Source of the DNA: an uncultured Eubacterium sp.
GTDB lineage: Bacteria > Bacillota > Clostridia > Oscillospirales > Acutalibacteraceae
Reading direction: 5' to 3'
Assembly (NCBI GenBank): GCA_902462495.1
Contig: CABQCC010000008.1
Coordinates: 1 to 26,003, forward strand
DNA length: 26,003 bases
The translations under genes and the position numbers were made by a program. Of the stretch, positions 7,013-14,760 are shown piece after piece (the first letter of the stretch is position 1; each line of letters starts with the position of its first letter). The notes beneath the pieces are model-generated. The model worked only from the letters and a program-made list of their open reading frames with translations. It ran no database searches and was not told the origin of the DNA.

Positions 7013-7933
7013 TTATTTGCTGAAATAGCCCTTGATTTCCTGCACGGATTTTGGAGTCAGCACATTTGATTTGTACTTAACTGTTGCGGAATATACCGCA
7101 ATGTCGCTGTTTTTCTTGCAAAAGACTTCAAGGGAGTCGATATTATCCTGAAAATTACGAACCGTAATGTTTGTTGTTGAACTGTTGATGAACAATCGGA
7201 ATATTGCCTCGGCATTTTCAAAATTATCTGCGTTAAACAGCTCTGTAAGCCCGTAAAGGATAATTTGATTGGCTTTGGAATAATCTACCATATCATTTGA
7301 ATAATAACGCAAAATATCGGCTGTTTCGGAGCCTGACAGTTTTTGTTCGCCTTTGCCGATACGAACCGAATATTTGTCGTCCTCATTTTCATTGCTGAAT
7401 CTGATTGCCTCGGTTGACGGATAAATGTATGTGCCGAGTTTATTGACGAATTCGATAAAATCATCCGTTTTCATTGAAGCGTAGTAATCAATGTCCACGC
7501 CGAAATATGAGGTCAACTTTGTTTGAATTGTTGCTCCTCCGCCGAGCGAATACAAATCATAAAGCGACTGACCGTCAATGTCGGTGTTAGGCGAAAGAGT
7601 GCAGACCTTGTAGCTTTGAGTGTCCTTGTCTGCCTGCACCAAAAATGCAAAGTGAATGACCGACTCCTCATTATCTGTTTCTATAATCAAAAAGTTGCTT
7701 TTGCCGGAAATTTTAGGCAATTCTTCAACCGCATTTGCCTGTTCGGTGACGGTTACATTTTCGCCTGCAAAAAATTCCTTAACCGACGAATATTTTTGCG
7801 ACAATATGCCGAAAAAAGCAACCGTAAATATAACAATTACTGCAAGCAGAATAAGCAAAATATGCTCTTCTCTGCTCTTTTTACCGTTTGATTTGCTGAT
7901 ATAAATATCGCCACGGTGTTTAAAAATTTTCAT
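7013..7933 (-). CDS. Membrane-anchored degenerate LCP (LytR-CpsA-Psr)-like protein
   Basis: The 306 residues begin with a basic cytoplasmic tail, then one membrane helix (about 24-42, HILLILLAVIVIFTVAFFG), then an outer domain that follows the LCP fold outline. FLIIETDNEESVIHFAFLVQ takes the place of the usual first strands. YKVCTLSPNTDIDG (109-121) stands where LCP proteins have a strand plus an Arg-Asp pair. LYSLGGGATIQTKL and SYFGVDIDYYASM match the later helices. KLSGSETADILRYYSND (about 198-214) matches the LSGxxALxYxRxR segment. The catalytic Arg residues of the family are missing, so I infer a non-catalytic relative, possibly a binding or scaffold protein for the cell envelope. Its start has AGGAAAGG 7 nt upstream. 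Neighbours are dnaA (divergent) and the folate operon (downstream). The family call is tentative. Confidence 0.7.
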   Translation of the reverse strand: MKIFKHRGDIYISKSNGKKSREEHILLILLAVIVIFTVAFFGILSQKYSSVKEFFAGENVTVTEQANAVEELPKISGKSNFLIIETDNEESVIHFAFLVQADKDTQSYKVCTLSPNTDIDGQSLYDLYSLGGGATIQTKLTSYFGVDIDYYASMKTDDFIEFVNKLGTYIYPSTEAIRFSNENEDDKYSVRIGKGEQKLSGSETADILRYYSNDMVDYSKANQIILYGLTELFNADNFENAEAIFRLFINSSTTNITVRNFQDNIDSLEVFCKKNSDIAVYSATVKYKSNVLTPKSVQEIKGYFSK

Positions 7934-7966
7934 ATTCTGCCTTTCCTATATTTTATATTGGATTTT

Positions 7967-7995
7967 ATTATAAAATAAATACATTCAAATTGCAA
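7967..7995 (-). promoter_or_regulatory. Promoter of the LCP-like gene
   Basis: On the minus strand, TTGCAA (7995-7990) is followed after 17 nt by a perfect TATAAT (7972-7967), about 35 nt before the start codon. It is divergent from the dnaA promoter, 110 bp away. Confidence 0.65.
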
Positions 7996-8105
7996 CCTAA
8001 AATGAAAGATGTTGACCCTGCCGTTTTTGTTTGATTTTGCTCATACATCTTATACGGTATATATATTATAGAAGTATATAATTATTATTTTATTTTAAAT
8101 ATTTA

Positions 8106-8134
8106 TTGACTTAAACTCTTTTCTTTACTATAAT
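8106..8134 (+). promoter_or_regulatory. dnaA promoter
   Basis: TTGACT (8106-8111), a 17-nt spacer and a perfect TATAAT (8129-8134) give a near-consensus sigma-A promoter, making a leader of about 118 nt. I see no full DnaA-box match (TTWTNCACA) next to it. One near match, TTTTACATA, lies close to the start codon at about 8232-8240. Confidence 0.8.
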
Positions 8135-8153
8135 AGATTATGTATTATTGCCT

Positions 8154-8183
8154 CAATCTTGTTTTTTGTTCCCAACAAGATTG
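8154..8183 (+). promoter_or_regulatory. Perfect hairpin in the dnaA leader
   Basis: CAATCTTGTT (8154-8163) and AACAAGATTG (8174-8183) form a perfect 10-bp stem with a 10-nt loop, about 15 nt downstream of the predicted transcription start. It is followed by CCCACTCGG, not a T-run, so it is not a standard terminator. It could stabilise the transcript or bind a regulator. Confidence 0.6.
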
Positions 8184-8258
8184 CCCACTCGGCAAAATAC
8201 TTTTTAATATTTAATATTTAATGAAAACAAATTTTACATAACGGAGATTATTGAATTT

Positions 8259-9596
8259 ATGGATACATACCAAGAATTATGGCAAAATGTTCTCCTTTAT
8301 TGCAAAGAGCAAACAAATCAAACAGCATACAATTTGTGGTTTGCTCCGATAGAAATGACTGAATTTAACGGAAACGAGGCAACCCTCAAATTTGCCAACG
8401 AGTTTAAGAAAAACACGGTTGTCGGCAGATATGGAAAATTGATTGAAGAAGCATTTATGGTTATTTGCGGCTTTGAAGTGAAAATCAATTTTTATTGTCC
8501 TGAGGACGAAATGAGTCAGAAGCAAAAAACGGAAATCAGCTTTGCCGATTTTAAAAACGAAACCTTTACCTTTGACAATTTCATTGTCGGTCCAAGCAAC
8601 AGATTTGCTTATGCGGCGGCAAAAGCAATTGCGGCAGACCCTGCCGGTCAAATTAGCAACGGTGCAAAATACTACAATTACAATCCGCTTTTCATTTACG
8701 GCTCAAGCGGTTTGGGCAAAACTCACTTGCTCAACGCCATCAGCTATGAGGTCAGCCGTAATTATCCTGAAATGCGAATTGCATATGTTAAGGCGGAAAA
8801 TTTTGCAAACGAATTTATCGAAAGTCTCGGCAAAAAAACCGTAGACGAATTCCATAACAAATACAGAAACAATATTGATTTGTTTTTGGTGGACGATGTT
8901 CAGTTCATCGCAGGTAAAACACAGACGGAAGAAGAATTCTTCCACACCTTCAACAGCCTTGTAGACAACGGCAAGCAAATTGTGTTAACCTCCGACCGTC
9001 CGCCGAAAGAAATTAAATCACTCACCGAGCGTCTTTGCTCAAGATTTGAAAGCGGACTTTTGGCAGATGTTCAGTCCCCTGAATTTGAAACAAGATGTGC
9101 CATCATCAAAAGAAAAGCACAGCTTCTTGATTTCAAAATTGAGGACGACAATGTTGTTGAATACATTGCACAAAACATCAAAACAAACATTCGTCAGCTT
9201 GAAGGCATCACAAAAAGATTGCACGCAATATGCAAATTCAGCGAGCAGACACCTACCATTTCGCTTGCACAGGGTGCAATTAAGGCGGTTCAAAATGATG
9301 TTCGCCCAATCGGTGATGTGCTCAAAATCATTGTTGAGGAAGTCAGCAGAACAACAGGTGTTTCTGTTGAAGATATTTACAGCAAGAAGCAGACAAGTGA
9401 TGTTTCCATTGCAAGAAAAATGTGTTTCTACATCATCCGTGAAGTAACCGATATGAGTTTTAAGGCAATCGGCGAAAAGTTCGGCAAAGACCATTCAACA
9501 GTTATGTACAATGTAGAAAAGTTTGAAGAAAAAATGAAAAATGATTCTGCACTTGAATATCAGGTCAGCGACATAATCAATAATGTAAAAGAATAA
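8259..9596 (+). CDS. dnaA: Chromosomal replication initiator protein DnaA
   Basis: DnaA binds DnaA boxes at oriC, melts the duplex and helps load the replicative helicase. The 445-residue protein has the usual four parts. Domain I is about 1-80 (DTYQELWQNVLLYC start) and a short linker follows. The AAA+ module begins near residue 110 (FTFDNFIVGPSNRFAYAAA), with Walker A GSSGLGKT at 148-155 and Walker B including Asp212-Asp213. The C-terminal helix-turn-helix carries GKDHSTV at 409-415, the box-recognition signature. GGAG at 8243-8246 lies 12 nt before the ATG, a rather long spacing. The origin follows directly downstream. Confidence 0.98.
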   Translation: MDTYQELWQNVLLYCKEQTNQTAYNLWFAPIEMTEFNGNEATLKFANEFKKNTVVGRYGKLIEEAFMVICGFEVKINFYCPEDEMSQKQKTEISFADFKNETFTFDNFIVGPSNRFAYAAAKAIAADPAGQISNGAKYYNYNPLFIYGSSGLGKTHLLNAISYEVSRNYPEMRIAYVKAENFANEFIESLGKKTVDEFHNKYRNNIDLFLVDDVQFIAGKTQTEEEFFHTFNSLVDNGKQIVLTSDRPPKEIKSLTERLCSRFESGLLADVQSPEFETRCAIIKRKAQLLDFKIEDDNVVEYIAQNIKTNIRQLEGITKRLHAICKFSEQTPTISLAQGAIKAVQNDVRPIGDVLKIIVEEVSRTTGVSVEDIYSKKQTSDVSIARKMCFYIIREVTDMSFKAIGEKFGKDHSTVMYNVEKFEEKMKNDSALEYQVSDIINNVKE

Positions 9597-9639
9597 TAAA
9601 TTTTAAAGATTAAATAATTGATAAAAAATTATTTACAAT

Positions 9640-9688
9640 CCCTCCAAGTGCGATAAAACGCACCCACCTCTCTTATATAAAGGGAGGC
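9640..9688. repeat. Dispersed structured repeat, family 2, after dnaA
   Basis: CCCTCC leads into a small hairpin GTGCG (9648-9652) / CGCAC (9659-9663), then CCTCTCTT paired with AAGGGAGG (ending 9687). The layout is the same as at 3211-3262 and 6949-7004. It sits 43 nt after the dnaA stop and just before the DnaA-box cluster, so it could also separate dnaA transcription from the origin. Confidence 0.7.
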
Positions 9689-9712
9689 AAAAATCAGTTT
9701 AATTATTTTATG

Positions 9713-9956
9713 GTGCGATTTAAATGATTTATTATTAATTTTTTCCACAAAATTTTAAGTTTCCACACTAATATTTTTCACACAATAGGTGGAAAACCAA
9801 AATTTTACACAATTTAAACATTTTTTTCACAAACGGGATGTTAAAATTTTTTGGAGCAAAATTCTTTATTTAAAACAGTTTTGAGAGTTTTACACATTTT
9901 GCACCGCCTCTAATACTATTACTACAATAGTGATATATTGTGATAGCAAATCGCAC
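9713..9956 (+). other. oriC: Chromosomal replication origin (oriC): DnaA boxes, GC-rich patch and DnaA-trios
   Basis: Five perfect matches to TTWTNCACA lie on the plus strand, starting at 9741, 9774, 9803, 9823 and 9888. One-mismatch copies lie at 9759 (plus) and 9788-9796 (minus). The last box (9888-9896) is followed by a GC-rich patch (9901-9909) and then, from 9910, by CTA-ATA-CTA-TTA-CTA. Read on the other strand 3'-5' this is GAT-TAT-GAT-AAT-GAT, the DnaA-trio pattern of the basal unwinding system described in Bacillus subtilis. The order box, GC patch, trios matches that system. The rest of the dnaA-dnaN gap (9957-10060) is A-rich. It holds AAGAGGAG before dnaN, and I found no clear dnaN promoter there. 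The 9-bp inverted repeat at 9713-9721 / 9948-9956 frames the whole set. Confidence 0.9.
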
Positions 9957-10060
9957 TCCCAAAGTCAAAATGAGGCAAACAGACCCAAAAATTTTCAACC
10001 AAAACAAAAAAATAAATTAATTAGCCGTTTATAGCTATATCATATAAGAGGAGCATCGGT

Positions 10061-11173
10061 ATGAAATTTATATGTAATACAAAAGAATTATCGTCTGCCT
10101 GCAACAATGTAATCAGAGCAGTCAGCACAAAGGTTACAATTCCGACAATCGAGGGTATTCTCATTGAATGCGGAAGCGACACTTTGAGCCTTACCGGATA
10201 TGACTTTGAATTCGGAATCAACACAATTATGAGTGTTGATGTTGTTGAGCCGGGTGCAATAGTAATCAATGCAAAGGTACTTTGCGACATTATCCGCAAG
10301 CTCAACAATGATGAGGTTACTATTGAAACAAACGGCAGTTCTGTATCAATCATCAGCGGTGCGGCTCAATATAATATTTCGGGCATAGACGCAGAAGACT
10401 ACCCTGAACTTCCGTCTGTTAACAACGGTGACAAGATTGAGCTTGACCAAAAACTTATGTATTCAATGATAAGTCAAACCGTGTTTGCGGTTGCCGACAA
10501 CGAATCGTCAAAGCCTGTTTACACAGGTCTAAAATTTGAAATTGCAGACGACACAATCACAATGATTGGTGTTGACGGCTATCGTCTTGCTATCAGAAAA
10601 GAAAAAATCAGTTATAACGGCGAACCTCTTGATTTTGTTGTTCCTAAAAAGACAATTAAGGAAATCACAAAGCTTTTCAATTTGGAAGAGGACAAGGGCG
10701 TGAATATGCTCATCAGCAAGCGTCATATTGTGTTTGAAATTGAAAATTACAGCATTATCAGCCGACTTCTTGACGGTGAATTTATTGATTACACGGCAGC
10801 AATTCCAAATGTACAAAAAACAACCGTGCTCATCAACACAGATGATGCGATTGACTGCATTGAAAGAACATTGCCGGTTATTGAAAATAATCAGAAAAAC
10901 CCGATTAGATGTTTGTTTGACGGCGACCAAATGAGGGTGTCAACCGTGTCAAGCCTCGGTAGAGTTGTGGATTACACACATGCAAACACATCGGGTGACA
11001 GAGTCGAAATCGGCTTCAACTCAAAATTTATGCTTGATGCACTCCACGCAAGCGACACAGATGAAGTAAAGATTGAACTTTGCGGACCTGTCAGCCCTGC
11101 GGTTATCAAGCCTATTAACGCAGACAACTTTATTTTCCTTGTGCTTCCAATGAGGTTAAAAAATGAGAATTAA
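10061..11173 (+). CDS. dnaN: DNA polymerase III beta subunit (sliding clamp)
   Basis: The clamp encircles DNA and holds the replicative polymerase and repair proteins. The protein has 370 residues, the usual length, with three repeats of the clamp fold. It begins MKFICNTKELSSACNNV. SNKVTIPTIEG-like residues (STKVTIPTIEGILIEC, about 22-37) are typical of the first domain, and it ends FLVLPMRLKNEN, close to the family's LPMRL/LPVRL end. AAGAGGAG lies 7 nt before the start. Its last 11 nt overlap the start of yaaA, so translation of the two is probably coupled. Confidence 0.97.
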   Translation: MKFICNTKELSSACNNVIRAVSTKVTIPTIEGILIECGSDTLSLTGYDFEFGINTIMSVDVVEPGAIVINAKVLCDIIRKLNNDEVTIETNGSSVSIISGAAQYNISGIDAEDYPELPSVNNGDKIELDQKLMYSMISQTVFAVADNESSKPVYTGLKFEIADDTITMIGVDGYRLAIRKEKISYNGEPLDFVVPKKTIKEITKLFNLEEDKGVNMLISKRHIVFEIENYSIISRLLDGEFIDYTAAIPNVQKTTVLINTDDAIDCIERTLPVIENNQKNPIRCLFDGDQMRVSTVSSLGRVVDYTHANTSGDRVEIGFNSKFMLDALHASDTDEVKIELCGPVSPAVIKPINADNFIFLVLPMRLKNEN

Positions 11174-11411
11174 GGTAAAAACAGCAGAACATCAAAAAGA
11201 AACGGTAAAAATAAATACCGAATTCATACAATTGCAATCATTCCTTAAATTCAAAGGAATTGCAGAAACAGGCGGTCAGGCAAAAGAGTTCATACAAGAC
11301 GGAATTATCCGTGTGAACGGCGAAGTTTGCACCGCAAGAGGTAAAAAAATCAGAAATGGCGATGTTGTGACGGCATTTGCGGTTGACTACAAAATAGTAA
11401 ATGAAGATTAA
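11163..11411 (+). CDS. yaaA: S4-domain RNA-binding protein YaaA
   Basis: This is an 82-residue protein with one S4 domain: IQLQSFLKFKGIAETGGQAK, then GIIRVNGEVCTARGKKIRNGD, the usual alpha-L RNA-binding loop. In Firmicutes it lies between dnaN and recF, as here, and has been linked to ribosome assembly. It overlaps dnaN by 11 nt at its start and recF by 11 nt at its end, which suggests coupled translation of the three genes. Confidence 0.92.
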   Translation: MRIKVKTAEHQKETVKINTEFIQLQSFLKFKGIAETGGQAKEFIQDGIIRVNGEVCTARGKKIRNGDVVTAFAVDYKIVNED

Positions 11412-12492
11412 TTCAATTACACTTGAAAATTACAGAAATATAAAAGAACTGTCGGTTGATTTTGACGATGTAAACATCATTTGGGGCGAAAATGCACAGG
11501 GCAAAACCAATTTGCTTGAGGCAATATATTTGTTCAGCGGTGCAAAAAGTTTCAGAGGTGCAAAGGACAAAGAACTTGTCAAATTTGATTGCGACTACGC
11601 AAAAATGAAACTCGATTTTTTTGCAAACGGCAGAGAACAAACAGCCGAAATCAGCATTAAAGACAGAAAAACGGTGACCCTCAACGGCATAAAAAAAAGA
11701 AGTTCGGCAGAACTCGGCGACGAAATCAAAACGATTATTTTCAGTCCCGACCACCTGAATATGATTAAGGAAGGACCGAACGAACGCCGAAAATTTATTG
11801 ACGGGGCGCTGTGCCAAATAAAAAGCAATTATCGCACATTGTTGAAAAATTACAGCAGAACTCTTGTTCAGAGAAACTCTTTGCTCAGAAATGCTGAGAG
11901 TGTTGAAGCCGTTGCACCTATGCTTGAAGTGTGGGATGTTAACTTGGCAAACTTGGGTGCAAAGATAATTTATCAACGAATTATGTACCTAAAGGCGATT
12001 AAACCGTACCTTAAAGACATATTTGAGGGTATCAGCGGTGGTAAAGAGGACATTGAGCTTGTTTATATCGGGGCAGACACCTACACGGATGATGTGAATG
12101 ATATTGAACAAAGGCTGTATAATAAAATCAGAAGTCACAGAAAAATTGATGTGCTCAATCACACGACAACCAAAGGTCCGCACCGTGATGACATAGAAAT
12201 TATGATTAACGGCAGGAGCGTAAAATCCTTTGGCAGTCAGGGTCAGCAAAGAAGTTCGGTGCTTGCGCTCAAATTGGCGGAAGCAAGCCTGCTTCGAGAA
12301 ATGACGGGCGAAAATCCGATTGCCCTGCTTGACGATGTTATGAGCGAGCTTGACGAAAAACGACAGGATTATATCCTGAACCACATCAAAGATTTGCAGG
12401 TTTTCATCACCTGCTGTGACAAAGAAACCGTGCTTCGATTGAAAAAAGGCAAAACTTTTCATATTGCAAACGGAGCACTCTCGGAGGGCTGA
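11401..12492 (+). CDS. recF: DNA replication and repair protein RecF
   Basis: RecF is an SMC-like ATPase that helps load RecA on gapped DNA with RecO and RecR. Its 363 residues include ENYRNIKEL near the start and Walker A GENAQGKT (29-36). KSFRGAKDKELV and FSPDHLNMIKEGPNERRKF lie in the middle. GSQGQQRSSVLALKLAE is the ABC-type signature and LDDVMSELD (about 310-318) is Walker B. GPHRDD is also conserved. It starts inside yaaA and ends 2 nt before remB, so it belongs to one transcription unit with its neighbours. Confidence 0.97.
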   Translation: MKINSITLENYRNIKELSVDFDDVNIIWGENAQGKTNLLEAIYLFSGAKSFRGAKDKELVKFDCDYAKMKLDFFANGREQTAEISIKDRKTVTLNGIKKRSSAELGDEIKTIIFSPDHLNMIKEGPNERRKFIDGALCQIKSNYRTLLKNYSRTLVQRNSLLRNAESVEAVAPMLEVWDVNLANLGAKIIYQRIMYLKAIKPYLKDIFEGISGGKEDIELVYIGADTYTDDVNDIEQRLYNKIRSHRKIDVLNHTTTKGPHRDDIEIMINGRSVKSFGSQGQQRSSVLALKLAEASLLREMTGENPIALLDDVMSELDEKRQDYILNHIKDLQVFITCCDKETVLRLKKGKTFHIANGALSEG

Positions 12493-12494
12493 CA

Positions 12495-12728
12495 ATGTAT
12501 TTGCACATAGGCGAGGACACCCTCGTGAGAGATAAGGACATTATCGGTATTTTTGATATGGACACCTCAACCGTCAACAAGGCGACAAGGGATTATCTCA
12601 AAAAAGCCGAAAAAGATAAAAGAGTTATTTATGTAAACTATGACTTGCCGAAATGCTTTGTCGTTACGGACAAAAATGTTTTTGTAAGTCCGATAAACAC
12701 GGGCACACTCAACAAGCGTGCCAAATAA
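12495..12728 (+). CDS. remB: RemB/DUF370 family regulatory protein
   Basis: A 77-residue protein with the DUF370 pattern: MYLHIGEDTLVRDKDIIGIF, DMDTSTVNK and FVVTDKNVFVSPINTGTL. In Bacillus subtilis this gene (also called yaaB) sits between recF and gyrB, exactly as here, and is involved in matrix gene control. The related RemA is a DNA-binding protein. The recF stop is 2 nt upstream. The same function in this organism is an inference from family and position only. Confidence 0.9.
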   Translation: MYLHIGEDTLVRDKDIIGIFDMDTSTVNKATRDYLKKAEKDKRVIYVNYDLPKCFVVTDKNVFVSPINTGTLNKRAK

Positions 12729-12741
12729 ATGGGGTTAAAAA

Positions 12742-14736
12742 ATGGAAGAAGAAAAGAACTTGACCAACCTTGAGGAAGAGGATATCAACACCGTTGTAAC
12801 AGAAGAATACAGCGCTGATGATATTCAGGTGCTTGAGGGACTTGAGGCGGTCAGAAAAAGACCGGGTATGTACATAGGCTCAACAGGACCGAGAGGACTC
12901 CACCACCTTGTTTACGAGATTGTGGACAACTCTATTGACGAGGCTCTTGCAGGCTATTGTACTCATATTGAAACCGAGATTTTGCCGGGCAATGTCATCA
13001 CAGTTCGTGATAACGGCCGTGGTATTCCGACCGGTATTAATGAAAAAACAGGGCTTCCTGCCGTAACCGTTGTACTCACGGTGCTTCACGCAGGCGGTAA
13101 ATTCGGCGGTTCGGGCTACAAGGTTTCGGGTGGTTTGCACGGTGTTGGTTCATCGGTTGTAAACGCACTTTCGGAATGGCTTGAAGTTGAGGTAACTCAA
13201 AACGGCCACATCTATGCACAAAGATTTGAAAGAGGCGTGCCTGTAAATGATTTGCACATCATCGGCGACAGCGACGGTCAGGGCACATTTATCAAATTCA
13301 AGGCAGATGACGAAATTTTCCAAGAAACAACACAATATGATTTTGACATCCTTGAAAGACGACTTCGTGAGCAGGCATTCCTCAACGCAGGTCTTTCAAT
13401 CAGCCTTACAGACAAGAGAGAACTTGCCGAAAAGCCTGAGGGTGACAAATACGGCGAGGACGAACATACCGCAGTTTATTGCTACGAGGGTGGTATTCGC
13501 TCATTCGTTGAATGGATAAACGAAAGCAGAGGACTCACTCCTATTCAGCCTGAGGTTATTCATATTTCAACCACAAAGGACGACAGAAGTGCGGAAGTTG
13601 CACTTTGCTATACAGACAGTTATTCCGAAACAAAACTTTCATTTGCAAACAACATCAACACTGTTGACGGCGGTACTCACGAAACAGGATTTAAGACTGC
13701 CCTTACAAGAGTGTTTAATGATTACGGCAAAAAATACGGAATTCTCAAGGACAGCGACAAGAAATTTACAGGTGACGATGTTCGAGAAGGTATCACCGTT
13801 GTAATTTCGGTTAAACTTACAGAGGCTCAGTTTGAGGGTCAAACAAAGGGCAAACTCGGCAATACCGAAATGACGGGTCTTGTGTCGGGTCTTGTTTACG
13901 ACAAACTTATGACCTATTTTGAGGAACATCCACAGGTTGCAAAAGCACTCCTCAACAAATCGCTTGACGCTTCCCGTGCAAGAGAAGCAGCAAGAAAAGC
14001 AAGAGAAAACGCAAGAAGAAAATCCCCGCTTGAGAGCAACTCTTTGCCGGGTAAACTTTCGGACTGCACATCAAAAGAACCTGAAAAATGCGAAATCTAC
14101 ATCGTCGAGGGTGATTCTGCGGGAGGCTCGGCAAAGCTCGGTCGTGACCCTAAATATATGGCAATTCTTCCGCTTTGGGGCAAGATGCTCAATGTTGAAA
14201 AGGCACGACTTGACAAGGTTTACGGCAACGAAAAGCTTGTGCCTGTCATCACGGCACTCGGCACGGGTATCGGCGAGGACTTCGATATTTCAAAGCTCCG
14301 CTATCACAAAATCGTGCTTATGGCGGATGCCGATGTCGACGGTGCGCATATCACAACCCTTTTGCTCACATTCTTCTTTAGATATATGCCGGAACTTATC
14401 GAACACGGACATGTCTATTTGGCAATGCCGCCACTCTTTAAGGTGACAAAGAACAAAAAGAGCGAATACGCATATTCCGACGAGCAGAGAGATGAAATTA
14501 CCCAAAAAATGGGCGGAGATTGTGATATTCAGCGATACAAGGGTCTTGGTGAAATGGACCCTGAACAGCTTTGGGAAACCACAATGGACCCTGAGTTCAG
14601 AACAATGAAGCGTGTTACTGTTGATGACGCACAGATTGCAAGCGAAAACTTCTCCATCCTTATGGGTGAGGATGTTGAGCCGAGACGACAGTTTATCGAG
14701 CAAAACGCAAAGTTCGTTAAGAACCTCGATATTTAA
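12742..14736 (+). CDS. gyrB: DNA gyrase subunit B
   Basis: GyrB is the ATPase subunit that drives negative supercoiling with GyrA. At 664 residues it has an acidic N-terminal extension of about 20 residues ahead of the usual YSADDIQVLEGLEAVRKRPG opening. The GHKL ATPase motifs are seen: EIVDNSIDEALAG, DNGRGIP and GGLHGVGSSVVNALS. The TOPRIM domain holds EGDSAGGSAK and MADADVDGAHI. QRYKGLGEMDPEQLWETTMD marks the C-terminal tail. At Trp479, in ILPLWGKMLN, most described gyrases have Lys or Arg (Escherichia coli Lys447), a position where changes affect quinolone action. It is 13 nt after remB. Confidence 0.98.
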   Translation: MEEEKNLTNLEEEDINTVVTEEYSADDIQVLEGLEAVRKRPGMYIGSTGPRGLHHLVYEIVDNSIDEALAGYCTHIETEILPGNVITVRDNGRGIPTGINEKTGLPAVTVVLTVLHAGGKFGGSGYKVSGGLHGVGSSVVNALSEWLEVEVTQNGHIYAQRFERGVPVNDLHIIGDSDGQGTFIKFKADDEIFQETTQYDFDILERRLREQAFLNAGLSISLTDKRELAEKPEGDKYGEDEHTAVYCYEGGIRSFVEWINESRGLTPIQPEVIHISTTKDDRSAEVALCYTDSYSETKLSFANNINTVDGGTHETGFKTALTRVFNDYGKKYGILKDSDKKFTGDDVREGITVVISVKLTEAQFEGQTKGKLGNTEMTGLVSGLVYDKLMTYFEEHPQVAKALLNKSLDASRAREAARKARENARRKSPLESNSLPGKLSDCTSKEPEKCEIYIVEGDSAGGSAKLGRDPKYMAILPLWGKMLNVEKARLDKVYGNEKLVPVITALGTGIGEDFDISKLRYHKIVLMADADVDGAHITTLLLTFFFRYMPELIEHGHVYLAMPPLFKVTKNKKSEYAYSDEQRDEITQKMGGDCDIQRYKGLGEMDPEQLWETTMDPEFRTMKRVTVDDAQIASENFSILMGEDVEPRRQFIEQNAKFVKNLDI

Positions 14737-14760
14737 TTTTAGAATAGGAGATATTACAAA

